Shown: positions 1 to 9,200 of the stretch, in pieces
Layout: each line of letters opens with the position of its first letter
How positions within the stretch are numbered: the stretch's first letter is position 1
Source of the DNA: Psychroserpens sp. SPM9
GTDB taxonomy: Bacteria; Bacteroidota; Bacteroidia; Flavobacteriales; Flavobacteriaceae
Length of the DNA: 64,000 bases
Assembly: GCF_025153525.1 (NCBI RefSeq)
Contig: NZ_JANZNR010000003.1
Location: 372,001 to 436,000 of the forward strand
Direction of reading: 5' to 3'
Notes under the pieces: model-generated
Databases searched by the model: none
Told to the model about the DNA's origin: nothing
Seen by the model: the letters and a program-made list of their open reading frames with translations, nothing else
Program-made: the position numbers and the translations under genes

Positions 1-435
1 ACCATTACGTCCGGTTTTGTCCATGTATGTCGGGCCAATACCTTTAAGTGTAGAGCCAATTTTGGCTTTACCTTTTGCGGTTTCAGAAGCTGCATCTAGT
101 AAACGATGCGTTGGAAGAATGACATGCGCCTTTCTAGAAATAATTAATTTTGATTTATAGTCTAAATTGAACTGGTCTAAACCATCTAATTCTTGTACAA
201 AAACAACAGGATCGATAACAACACCGTTGCCAATGACATTTATAGAGTCGTCGTGAAAAATCCCAGAAGGAATGGTTCGCAATACGTGTTTAATACCATC
301 AAATTCTAAGGTATGACCAGCATTTGGGCCACCTTGAAAACGTGCAATAATATTGTATTTGGAAGTGAGTACATCAACAATTTTTCCTTTGCCTTCGTCG
401 CCCCATTGTAATCCTAGTAGTAAATCTACTGCCAT
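1..435 (-). CDS. purA: Adenylosuccinate synthetase, N-terminal part (cut by window edge)
   Basis: This enzyme condenses IMP and aspartate, using GTP, into adenylosuccinate, the first committed step of AMP synthesis in the cytoplasm. The 145 visible codons begin at an ATG (433-435) and run off the left edge. Translating the reverse strand gives the family's N-terminal signature: the GLQWGDEGKGK loop with the catalytic Asp at residue 13, and GGPNAGHT with the catalytic His at residue 41, both at the positions known from E. coli PurA. The gene lies 9 bases downstream of the Fur-family gene and is probably cotranscribed with it. The identification is secure; only completeness cannot be judged. 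Confidence 0.96.
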   Translation of the reverse strand, partial: MAVDLLLGLQWGDEGKGKIVDVLTSKYNIIARFQGGPNAGHTLEFDGIKHVLRTIPSGIFHDDSINVIGNGVVIDPVVFVQELDGLDQFNLDYKSKLIISRKAHVILPTHRLLDAASETAKGKAKIGSTLKGIGPTYMDKTGRNG

Positions 436-444
436 TGTGTAAAA

Positions 445-900
445 TTAATTAGTTGGTTTATTTTTTGTTCCGTAGAAATAAAGTGAATGATTTGATATGG
501 AAATATCAAAAACTTCTTCGATTGTTTTTTTTATAGATTGAATTCGTGGATCACAAAACTCGATAACTTCACCAGTATCTGTCATAATCACGTGATCGTG
601 TTGTTTGTCGAAATACGATTTTTCATAATGGGCCTGGTTTTGACCAAATTGGTGTTTACGTACCAGAGCACATTCCATTAAAATTTCAATCGTATTGTAA
701 AGTGTAGCACGACTTACACGATAGTTTTTATTTTTCATTTTGATATATAAGGATTCAATATCAAAGTGTTCTTCACTATCATAAATCTCCTGAAGTATAG
801 CATAGCGTTCAGGGGTTTTTCGGTGACCTTTTTCTTCAAGAAATTTTGTAAAAACGTTTTTTACAATTTCCTGATTTGTCTGTTCGGTTTTATTACTCAT
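445..900 (-). CDS. Fur-family transcriptional regulator
   Basis: A 151-residue Fur/PerR-type metal-dependent repressor. An N-terminal winged helix (about residues 15-85, with the [12 protein letters not shown] recognition region) is followed by a dimerisation domain carrying the HDHVIM metal-site motif near residue 100. The paired CxxC motifs for structural zinc found in many Fur proteins are absent. I start at ATG 898-900 rather than the TTG two codons upstream, because a TAAATTTG -7 element at 911-918 puts transcription initiation only a few bases before this ATG. The gene precedes purA. Whether it senses iron, peroxide or zinc cannot be read from the sequence. Confidence 0.9.
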   Translation of the reverse strand: MSNKTEQTNQEIVKNVFTKFLEEKGHRKTPERYAILQEIYDSEEHFDIESLYIKMKNKNYRVSRATLYNTIEILMECALVRKHQFGQNQAHYEKSYFDKQHDHVIMTDTGEVIEFCDPRIQSIKKTIEEVFDISISNHSLYFYGTKNKPTN

Positions 901-910
901 AATCAAGCCA

Positions 911-918
911 CAAATTTA
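911..918 (-). promoter_or_regulatory. Bacteroidota -7 promoter element for fur-like gene and purA
   Basis: Read on the minus strand this is TAAATTTG, an exact match to the Bacteroidota -7 consensus TAnnTTTG. It lies in the 34-bp gap between the relA/spoT stop and the Fur-family ATG. A good -33 TTTG is not evident, so the call rests on the -7 element and position. It implies a very short leader for the regulator. Confidence 0.45.
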
Positions 919-934
919 CATAATTTATTTTGTA

Positions 935-3139
935 TTAAACCCTAGTCACCTTATCTATTCCATTAATTTTTTTGAGATTATCTATGAGCTTTTTTAACAT
1001 CGTATTGTTGGGTACTATCACATTAATTTTACCACTAAAGACGCCATCATCGGTTTCAAAACTAATACTTTTCATATTCACATGCATGTTTGATGAAATC
1101 ACCTGAGTAATGTTATTGACCAATCCTAGGTTATCAATACCCGACAGTTTAATTTGAGTCGCAAACTCTTGTTGAGTCGAGTCAATCCATTTGGCTTGCA
1201 TGATGCGGTAGGCATAATTGGATTGCATACTGAGGGCATTCGGACAATTTTTTTTATGAACCTTGATACCATCATTAATTGTTAAAAATCCAAAAACAGG
1301 ATCACCAGGAATTGGGTTACAGCAGGAGGAAAGCTTATAATCTAGCTTTTCTTCTTCTTTCCCGAAGACCAGCTGATCATATTTTGAAGTAATTTCATCT
1401 TTATCAATATCTGGCGGAACGGTTGGTTTACGAATTTTACTTTTAATATAGCTCATAAACACATTACTTCGAGAGGAAGCGTATTCTTTGAGCATAGTAT
1501 TGTCAATGGTTCCAATGCCAACACGATAGAAAAGATCCAGACTGGTTTTCAATTTAAAATGGTTAACCATTTCATTGATTGATTTTTCATCTAGTGAAAT
1601 TTTAAGCTGCTTCAATTTACGTCTGAGGATTTCTTTTCCTTCTTCAGCAAGATCTTTTTTCTCGGCTTTAAGTGATGATTTTATTTTACTTCGCGCTCTG
1701 GCTGTGGTAGCATAATCTAACCAGTTGCGATTAGGTTTTATGGTTTCGGAAGTGAGAATTTCTACTTGATCACCGCTTTGTAACTCATGACTTAAAGGCA
1801 CAAGTTTACCATTGACTTTGGCACCTTTGGTTTTCATGCCTACTTCGGTATGTACACTAAAGGCAAAATCTAAAGGTGTTGCACCTTTAGGTAAAGATTT
1901 TAAATCCCCTTTTGGAGAGAATACAAAAATTTCTTTAGAGTAGAGGTTGAGTTTAAACTGTTCAACAAAATCTACAGCATTAGTTTCGTTACTTTCAAGT
2001 GCCTCCTGAAGTTTGTCAATCCACGTATCTAAAGCATCTTCACTATTCCCTTGTTTGTATTTATAATGTGCTGCATAGCCTTTTTCGGCAATTTCATTCA
2101 TACGCTCACTACGGATTTGTACTTCAACAAACCGACTTTTCGGGCCCATAACTGTGATGTGTAAGGCTTCATAACCAGTTGACTTTGGCGATGAAATCCA
2201 GTCGCGTAATCGGGTTGGGTTGGGAACAAAGTGATCGGTTACAATGGAATATATTTTCCAGGCTAGGAATTTCTCATTTTTTAAATCCGATTTATAAATG
2301 ATACGTACGGCAAACTTGTCGTAAACTTCTTCAAATTCAACACCTTGATTGACAATTTTTCTTCGGATGGAATAGATGGATTTTGGACGTCCTTTGATTT
2401 CGTAGTTTAAGCCTTCGGCATCAAGAGAATCTACAATCACCTTTGAAAACTCTTTGATATACTGATCTTGTTTTTCTTTGGTTTCTTGCATTTTTTCCAG
2501 AATGTCGTTGTACACATCTGGTTCGGTGTATTTGAGTCCGAGATCCTCAAGCTCTGTTTTAATATTATAGAGTCCAATTCTATGGGCTAAAGGCGCATAG
2601 ATGTATAAGGTTTCCGAAGCGATTTTTTCCTGTTTATCGCGACGCATAGAATCCATGGTTTGCATGTTGTGAAGACGATCGGCAATTTTGATAATAATAA
2701 CACGAACATCATCATTAAGCGTTAGCAGCATTTTTCGGAAATTCTCAGCTTGTGTAGAAACATCGGTATCTTTACTAAGCGATGATATTTTTGTAAGCCC
2801 ATCTACAATGCGCGCAACGGTTTCACCAAAAAGGCGTTCGATATCATCTTTGGTGTAATTGGGATTATCTTCTACAACATCATGAAGCAAGGCTGCAGCA
2901 ATACAAGTTGCATCTAAACCAATCTCGCTGGCTACAATTTTGGCTACAGCAATGGGATGGAAAATATAGGCTTCTCCAGATTTTCTACGTTGATCTTTAT
3001 GTGCGTCAAGCGCAACTTCAAAAGCCTCACGAATGAGTTTTTTATCTTCTTTGGTAAGTGTTTGATAACTTACTTTGAGGAGCTCTTTGTAGGCTTTGGC
3101 AATCTCTGCATTTTCTTTTTCTATCGCTTCTTCAGTCAT
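935..3139 (-). CDS. RelA/SpoT-type (p)ppGpp synthetase/hydrolase
   Basis: A 734-residue long RSH enzyme that makes and degrades the stringent-response alarmone (p)ppGpp. Domain order: an HD hydrolase domain with His61 and the HDVVED motif (86-91) intact, so hydrolase activity is expected; a synthetase domain (about 240-370) with RPKSIYSIRRK and EVQIRSERMNEIAEKGYAAH; a TGS domain (about 400-465); and a C-terminal ACT domain (about 660-734). Length and order match bifunctional Rel/SpoT proteins. The start is the ATG at 3137-3139. It is followed at 34 bp by the fur-like gene, which has its own -7 element. Confidence 0.95.
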   Translation of the reverse strand: MTEEAIEKENAEIAKAYKELLKVSYQTLTKEDKKLIREAFEVALDAHKDQRRKSGEAYIFHPIAVAKIVASEIGLDATCIAAALLHDVVEDNPNYTKDDIERLFGETVARIVDGLTKISSLSKDTDVSTQAENFRKMLLTLNDDVRVIIIKIADRLHNMQTMDSMRRDKQEKIASETLYIYAPLAHRIGLYNIKTELEDLGLKYTEPDVYNDILEKMQETKEKQDQYIKEFSKVIVDSLDAEGLNYEIKGRPKSIYSIRRKIVNQGVEFEEVYDKFAVRIIYKSDLKNEKFLAWKIYSIVTDHFVPNPTRLRDWISSPKSTGYEALHITVMGPKSRFVEVQIRSERMNEIAEKGYAAHYKYKQGNSEDALDTWIDKLQEALESNETNAVDFVEQFKLNLYSKEIFVFSPKGDLKSLPKGATPLDFAFSVHTEVGMKTKGAKVNGKLVPLSHELQSGDQVEILTSETIKPNRNWLDYATTARARSKIKSSLKAEKKDLAEEGKEILRRKLKQLKISLDEKSINEMVNHFKLKTSLDLFYRVGIGTIDNTMLKEYASSRSNVFMSYIKSKIRKPTVPPDIDKDEITSKYDQLVFGKEEEKLDYKLSSCCNPIPGDPVFGFLTINDGIKVHKKNCPNALSMQSNYAYRIMQAKWIDSTQQEFATQIKLSGIDNLGLVNNITQVISSNMHVNMKSISFETDDGVFSGKINVIVPNNTMLKKLIDNLKKINGIDKVTRV

Positions 3140-3199
3140 AGAACTAAAGTATGAATAAGAAATGTAATGTGCAACGGCTTTTTTGGGTTTGTTTACGTA

Positions 3200-3352
3200 T
3201 TATTTAATTAAATTCGTTTCAATCGATGTATCCCATTTTAATTGTACTTTTCGATTTCGACTGTGATTGGTTTCATTATCATAAGCATCTTGCATACTGT
3301 CGCGAATTGTTACCCAATAATCTATAATGGCATGAATGTCTTTTCGTTTCAT
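3200..3352 (-). CDS. Small hypothetical ORF, 50 residues
   Basis: Fifty codons from ATG 3350-3352 to TAA 3200-3202, between the lipoprotein gene and relA/spoT and on the same strand. The product begins MKRKDIHAIIDYWVTIRDSM, is charged and probably helical, and has no signal peptide. I recognise no family. The same frame stays open for about 20 codons upstream of the ATG with protein-like composition but no standard start codon before a stop, so this may be the tail of a decayed gene rather than a complete small gene. Confidence 0.3.
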   Translation of the reverse strand: MKRKDIHAIIDYWVTIRDSMQDAYDNETNHSRNRKVQLKWDTSIETNLIK

Positions 3353-3417
3353 ATCGTTTTTGAGTGCTAAGCTATTGGAGTCAGTTGTGTTTTGAAATTT
3401 ATAGACAGCAGTTGTTT

Positions 3418-4056
3418 TTATTTTTTCTGCTTAGGCCTTTTAAATTTTGAATTTTTAAAGGCTGATAACATTTCAGTTTTAAAGGCTTCGTTATTATAAT
3501 TGATATTCACTCCAAAATCAAATCCGTTAATCCATCGTGAGTACATCATTTGATTTAGAATGATGTTTCCTTTTGTATCATAAACTGTAAAGGTATAAAC
3601 CTTAAAATCTAAGCCATCAATAGTTTCTGTTGTAATGTCTGAAGATGTAACGGCAATACCTTGTTGGTAAAAAGCATCTTCGAGTAGTTCTTTTAGTGCT
3701 ATGTTATTTTCTTCCCATTCGCCTTCATATTGAATTTCAAAAGGTTCTGAAGTCGATTGAAACATATTAAACAGGTTCTTTTTAAAGCTTAACAAGTTTC
3801 TAATTTGACTCGCATCGATACTGTCTTCCAACATGGGTTCTAAAATAGCTTCGCCCTTTTTCTGAAAAGCATCCGTTTCTTCCATCGTAACAATATCCCA
3901 GCCTTTTGGGATTTCCATTTCCCATCCAATCTCATGGCTTGTATAGGTGTTGCTTTCAATTTTGCCTTCATCAATTTGATGATTAGGATCAATTTTTTTA
4001 CAGGCAAAAACTGATAAAATTGTTAGCGTAATGAGTAGTTTGTGTTTAAGAGTCAT
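3418..4056 (-). CDS. Lipoprotein with PsbP/DUF1795-like domain
   Basis: A 212-residue predicted lipoprotein. The signal peptide ends in a lipobox (SVFAC, Cys near residue 19) followed by a charged tail. The mature part contains the pattern 'EIGWEMEIPKGWDIV', which resembles the start of PsbP-like and DUF1795-like domains; this is a similarity judged by eye only. The ATG overlaps the end of the M48 protease gene by 11 bases, so the two are translationally coupled. The function is unknown; a role at the envelope with the upstream protease is inference. Confidence 0.75.
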   Translation of the reverse strand: MTLKHKLLITLTILSVFACKKIDPNHQIDEGKIESNTYTSHEIGWEMEIPKGWDIVTMEETDAFQKKGEAILEPMLEDSIDASQIRNLLSFKKNLFNMFQSTSEPFEIQYEGEWEENNIALKELLEDAFYQQGIAVTSSDITTETIDGLDFKVYTFTVYDTKGNIILNQMMYSRWINGFDFGVNINYNNEAFKTEMLSAFKNSKFKRPKQKK

Positions 4057-5296
4057 ACGATGTTTTTGCTTTTAAGTTTTTTACACGTTCCAATAAGGTA
4101 GGATGCGAATAATGCGCGAATACATAAGAGGAGTGAGGTGTTAGATTACTCAAACTATTTTTAGATAACTTTTTAAGAGACTTTATTAATGGTTCGGCTT
4201 TGTAAGTGTGTTTTGCATAATCATCGGCTTGGTATTCAAACTTTCGGGAGAAGTAATTCATCACCAAACTTGTGAGTTCAGAAATCGGTGAATATAGGAG
4301 TCCGAAAGCAATCAGTCCCACATGAAAACTAGGTTGTTCGACGCCTAAGGCGTTTGATAGTAGCGGATTGGAAATAAAAATCGATAAAATATAAAAGGTT
4401 AAACCAGTGAGCAGTATAGAGGCAATGAGGTTGAAAATTATGTGTTTCTTTTTGTAATGACCAACTTCGTGTGCGAGCACAGCCACAATTTCTTCTTCGT
4501 CCAAGTCTTTGACCAAGGTGTCAAATAAAGTTACTCGTTTTTCACTGCCAAATCCTGAAAAATAAGCATTTGCTTTTGTGCTGCGTTTGGAGCCGTCGAT
4601 GATAAAAATTTTATCCAGATTAAATCCCACTGAATTGGCATATTCTGAAATTTTATCCCGTAAACTACCCGCTTCTAAAGGCGTTTGTTTATTAAATAAT
4701 GGCACGATGAGTTTAGCGTAAAACATATTCATAAAAATCGTAAACAGTGTTACAATTCCCCAAGCATAAAGCCAGAACAGGTCTTGGGTTTGCTGGTAAA
4801 ACCAAATAATGAGAGCTAAGATGCCACCACCAATTACAGCCATCATTAGTAGCCCTTTAATCTTGTCTAAGATGAAAGTTTTTTTTGTCGTGTTATTGAA
4901 CCCAAATTGAGCTTCAATGACAAAGGTTTTGTAGTAGCTAAACGGTGTAGAAATAAGATCACTGCCAAGCATAATAATTCCGAAGAAAATCAAAGCAATA
5001 ACAATCGAGTTCGAACTGTATTGTCTTGCAATAGTGTCTACAAATTCAAAGCCGTCAAACCATAAAAAACCAAGCGTCAACAAGATTGAAAAAAGCGAAC
5101 TCCAGATACCAAATTTATAGTTTGTCTGTTTATAAGCCTGAGATTTTTTGTATTCCGCTTCGTCGTATACATCTTCTAATTCGCTAGGAATAGGGTCGTT
5201 ATAATGTTTGGCATTGAGGTGATCTAAAATTTTATCAATTAAAAAACTGATAATAATGATGCTTATAATGATATAAAAGAGCGTCGTTGCTGTCAT
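4046..5296 (-). CDS. M48-family integral membrane zinc metallopeptidase (Ste24/CAAX protease type)
   Basis: A 416-residue membrane protease of the Ste24/HtpX superfamily. The zinc motif HEVGH is at residues 276-280, with a likely third ligand Glu in EYQADDYA near residue 353. Several hydrophobic segments surround it (about 1-20, 65-80, 97-115, 150-168, 175-200, 285-330). Substrates in bacteria are usually membrane or secreted proteins rather than prenylated ones. I start at the ATG 5294-5296 (MTATTLFYII). An in-frame extension to 5362 would lie inside the upstream methyltransferase gene, which ends at 5301, 4 bases before this start. Confidence 0.92.
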   Translation of the reverse strand: MTATTLFYIIISIIIISFLIDKILDHLNAKHYNDPIPSELEDVYDEAEYKKSQAYKQTNYKFGIWSSLFSILLTLGFLWFDGFEFVDTIARQYSSNSIVIALIFFGIIMLGSDLISTPFSYYKTFVIEAQFGFNNTTKKTFILDKIKGLLMMAVIGGGILALIIWFYQQTQDLFWLYAWGIVTLFTIFMNMFYAKLIVPLFNKQTPLEAGSLRDKISEYANSVGFNLDKIFIIDGSKRSTKANAYFSGFGSEKRVTLFDTLVKDLDEEEIVAVLAHEVGHYKKKHIIFNLIASILLTGLTFYILSIFISNPLLSNALGVEQPSFHVGLIAFGLLYSPISELTSLVMNYFSRKFEYQADDYAKHTYKAEPLIKSLKKLSKNSLSNLTPHSSYVFAHYSHPTLLERVKNLKAKTSYDS

Positions 5297-5300
5297 AAAA

Positions 5301-6101
5301 TTAATTAAATTGTCGTTGTCGTTTGGCTTCAAAAACCAGAATACCTGCAGCCACCGAAACATTCATGCTGTCAATTTCGCCTTGCATAGGAATAATAATA
5401 TTTTGAGTTGAATGTTCAAGCCAGTCATCACTTAAACCCGTTGCTTCTGTCCCAACGACTATAGCTGTTGGCTGTGTATAATCCTGAGTGTGATACCCAA
5501 CCGAAGCTTGTAAAGCGGCACAGTAAATAGAAATGTGGTGTTGCTTTAAAAAGGCGATAATATCTTGGGTAGTACCAATGGCAATCTGATTTGTAAATAC
5601 GCAACCTACACTTGACCTAATGATATTAGGATTGTATAAATCACTTTTGGGGTTGGCAATGATGACTGCATCTACGTTGGCAGCATCGGCAGTACGAAGT
5701 AAAGCACCAATATTTCCAGGCTTTTCTGGCGCTTCTGCGATGAGAATTAAAGGGTTTTTCTTCGGAAATGTTAATCGGTTCAATTCATGTGGTTTGGTTT
5801 CAGCGATAGCAATAATACCTTCAGTAGTATGACGGTGTGCTAATTTCTGAAAGACCTCTTTTGAGATGGTAATGCGTTCAATTTCCGAAGTAATGATTTG
5901 AGAAAGAGTTGTTTCTGAAATCAATTCAGGATAATATAAAATGGTATGAATCTGGTAATTGGCTTTTGTGGCGAGCATCAATTCGCGTTGCCCTTCAATG
6001 ATGAAACGTTTTGCTTTTTTACGTTCTCGGGATTTTTCTTTTAAAACAAGAATCTGTTTTACTAATTGATTTTGTGTACTTGTAATCGCCTTGTGATGCA
6101 T
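5301..6101 (-). CDS. TrmH/SpoU-family RNA 2'-O-ribose methyltransferase
   Basis: A 266-residue SPOUT methyltransferase that transfers a methyl group from SAM to a ribose 2'-OH of rRNA or tRNA. It has an N-terminal substrate-binding domain (about 1-100, beginning with the typical STQNQLVKQI) and a knotted SpoU domain with motif 1 (PGNIGALLRTADAANVDAV), motif 2 (AIVVGTEATGLSD) and motif 3 (IPMQGEIDSMNVSVAAGI). The architecture is that of RlmB-like or TsnR-like proteins; the exact target base cannot be assigned. It is first in an operon with the M48 protease and a lipoprotein and has a good promoter upstream. Confidence 0.92.
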   Translation of the reverse strand: MHHKAITSTQNQLVKQILVLKEKSRERKKAKRFIIEGQRELMLATKANYQIHTILYYPELISETTLSQIITSEIERITISKEVFQKLAHRHTTEGIIAIAETKPHELNRLTFPKKNPLILIAEAPEKPGNIGALLRTADAANVDAVIIANPKSDLYNPNIIRSSVGCVFTNQIAIGTTQDIIAFLKQHHISIYCAALQASVGYHTQDYTQPTAIVVGTEATGLSDDWLEHSTQNIIIPMQGEIDSMNVSVAAGILVFEAKRQRQFN

Positions 6102-6133
6102 TAGCTGAATTATTCGATATCATTGAGTGGTTA

Positions 6134-6163
6134 CAAATTTACAGTAAAACACCTTTTGAACAA
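6134..6163 (-). promoter_or_regulatory. Promoter of the SpoU methyltransferase - M48 protease operon
   Basis: On the minus strand a TTG (-33 type) at 6161-6163 is followed after 19 bases by TAAATTTG (6134-6141), a full match to the Bacteroidota -7 consensus. It ends 32 bases upstream of the methyltransferase ATG. Confidence 0.6.
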
Positions 6164-6281
6164 GATATAAATTGTATTTTGAAAACCAATAGTAGGAATT
6201 TTTAAACGTTGCATGTTATATAAGCGTATCCATTTCTTATGATCTTACCTACTAGTATACACTAACTAAACCAATCATTCT

Positions 6282-9200
6282 ATGAAAAAATTTTTACTCT
6301 TATCATGTTTGACTTTTTCTCTGTTTTGTTCTTCACAAACGGTTATAAATATGCAAAATGGCAATTTTGCAGCATGTGAAGCCACTTTTGCAGATTCTGG
6401 TCAAAATTCAGCTTATGGAAATAACGAAAATTTTACAATGACTATATGTCCTGAAATCGAAGGAAGTTTTATCAGGTTGAATTTTAATGGATTTTTAACC
6501 GAGTTTGGCGAAGATGTATTAACCATCTATAATGGAGATTCTACTGATGCTCCAATTCATGGTGTGTATTCCGGAGGAAACAGTCCTGTTTTAGTGAATG
6601 CTTATAATCCATCAGGTTGTTTGACCTTTAACTTTGTTAGTAATGGCGATGAGACATTTATTGGATGGAATGCCGATATCACTTGTGTGCCAACGTTTAT
6701 AATGAATCAACCTACCGATTATGAACTGTGTGGTTTTAATAATGAAACTGTAGCTAATTTTGATTTAGAATCTAAAACTCCTGAAATCTTAGGCAACCTT
6801 AACCCAAACGACTATACCGTTACTTATTTTCTTGATAATACTTCGGCTGAATCAAATGAAAACCCTTTAGCTAGTCCGTTTGTAAATTTTACAAATCCTC
6901 AAACGATTTATGCAAGAGTCACAGAAAACGCTACGGGAAATTATAATATAGCCTTTTTCTCATTGATTGTAAATGGCGTAGATGTCGAAGGAGTACAAAT
7001 TGAAACATTTAGTTGTGGCGATGGCAATGAAGCAGGGATTTCTACTTTCGATTTAACTCAATTTGATGAAGAATTAGCTAATGGAAATCCAAATTTATCG
7101 GTATTTTATTTTCTGAATTATGAAGACGCCATAAATAATACGAATGTAATTACAAATCCGGAAGCCTACACAAATACAGTTCCCTATGAAGAAACAATTA
7201 TTCCTAGAATTGTAGATAATACAACAGGTTGTTTTTTTGTTAGTGGTAATACAGCCTTACATCTTTATGTAGACGAAATTGCAGAATTAAATCCGCCTAC
7301 ACCTCTAGAGGTTTGTGATGATGATAGCGATGGCATTGCGTCATTTAACTTAGATAGTAAAACCGATGAAATTCTTGGTGGAAATCAAAATCCGTCACTC
7401 ATAGTTACTTACCACGAAACACTCGTTGATGCTGAAAACGGAATTAATCCAATAGCGAGCCCTTATACTAATATTGTACAGTCTTTTCAAACGGTTTTTG
7501 TGAGAGTGGAGTCTAATTTTGGAAATTGTATTCAAACCACGACATTAGATTTAATTGTTACTACTGATTGTTTAGCGGTGTTACCTGCAACCATTACGTT
7601 TTGTACTGATGATCCTAATTTTGTAGGCGTTTTTGATTTAACATCACAAAATACACAAATAGTCAATGGTCAAGATGTTTCAGGATATGACTTTACTTAT
7701 TACCTATCGGAAACAAATGCTATCAGCCAAAATAATCCAATTGCGAATCCAACAGCTTACCAAAGTAATATCGATACACTTGTTATTTATGTAAGGGTAG
7801 TAGATTTAGCTACAGATAATTCGGCGATTACAACCTTGACTATTGATGGTAACTTAAATCCTTTAATTGCATATAATGGACCGACTACGATTTGTGACGG
7901 ACAAGAAGTAGTTTTAACACCCTTTGTGTCTGGAGGAAGTGGGCAATATAACTATTTATGGTCTACAGGTTCAACAGAACCAGATCTTATTGTTTTTAAT
8001 GGTGGCACCTATACTGTTGATGTTATTGATGCCTTCACCAATTGTACATCGTCACTCACCATAGAAGTTACTGAAGGATCGATTCAAACAATTACAGATC
8101 CTGAAAATATATCCAGTTGTGAAGCAATTTCAGAGTTTGATCTTACCATTGTAATTCCTGAAATTGAAGTGCAATTAAATGGTCAAGCAGCTAATATTAC
8201 CTTTTATAATTTACTAAATGATGCCTATAATGATGTCAATCAGATTACAAACCCTACGGCTTATCAGATTAATGGGTTTATAGAAACCATTTACGTGCGT
8301 GTTGAAAACCAAGATAATGGTTGCTTTACGGTTGTAGATTTTAGTATCTCTTCAGAAAATTGCCCTATAGAAGTTTCCTGTGGTGAAACTCCTGTAAATA
8401 CATCGTTTTGTTATGTTAACAATGAGGCTACTCAATACACTTATGAAAGTTCAGACAGTTCACCTTTACAGGTCACCTTTAATGCAGGGCAGGTAGAAGT
8501 AGGTTATGATGCGTTATTGGTATTAGATTCAGATGGCACTAATTTGAATCCCGTAGAGACTCAATATGGCAACAATGGAGATCTCACCGGACTTAGCTTT
8601 ACGTCTTCAGGAAACAGTATCACAATTTTAGTAACATCAGATGATAGTATCTCTTGTAATAACCAAAACTATACACCAATAGATTTTGATGTCATCTGTT
8701 TAGATACTGATGCAGTACCAAGCTGCAATGCAGTACTCGAGTCGCCAACTAATAGCGAAATTGATGTTGTAGAACATACCGATTTGGTTTGGGCAGCAGC
8801 TTCTGGTATTGTAAATGGTTATAAAGTATCTGTCGGAATTACATCTGGAGGCACAGAAATTTTAGACCACTTAGATGTAGGAAATGTGCTTACTCACGAT
8901 CTGGGAATCTTAGATTATCAAGTCACTTATTTTGTGACCATTACACCTTATAATGATAATGGTGATGCCGAAGACTGTATAGAAGAAAGCTTTACTATTA
9001 GAGCTAATCCTAATCAAGTTGTAGATTGTGGTGATGGTCCTATCAACACAATGTATTGTTATGCTAATGATGATACAAGCGAATTTAATTTTGAGAGTAG
9101 TAACGGACAAGCATTAACTCTCGTCTTTAATTCGGGAACTACTGAGGTTAATTATGATGAGGTTAGCATACTCGATTCTGACGGAACCGTATTAAACCCA

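Noticed and set aside
5297-5362. N-terminal extension of the M48 protease
   Set aside because: It lies within the coding end of the upstream methyltransferase gene, and the internal Met starts a proper membrane segment.
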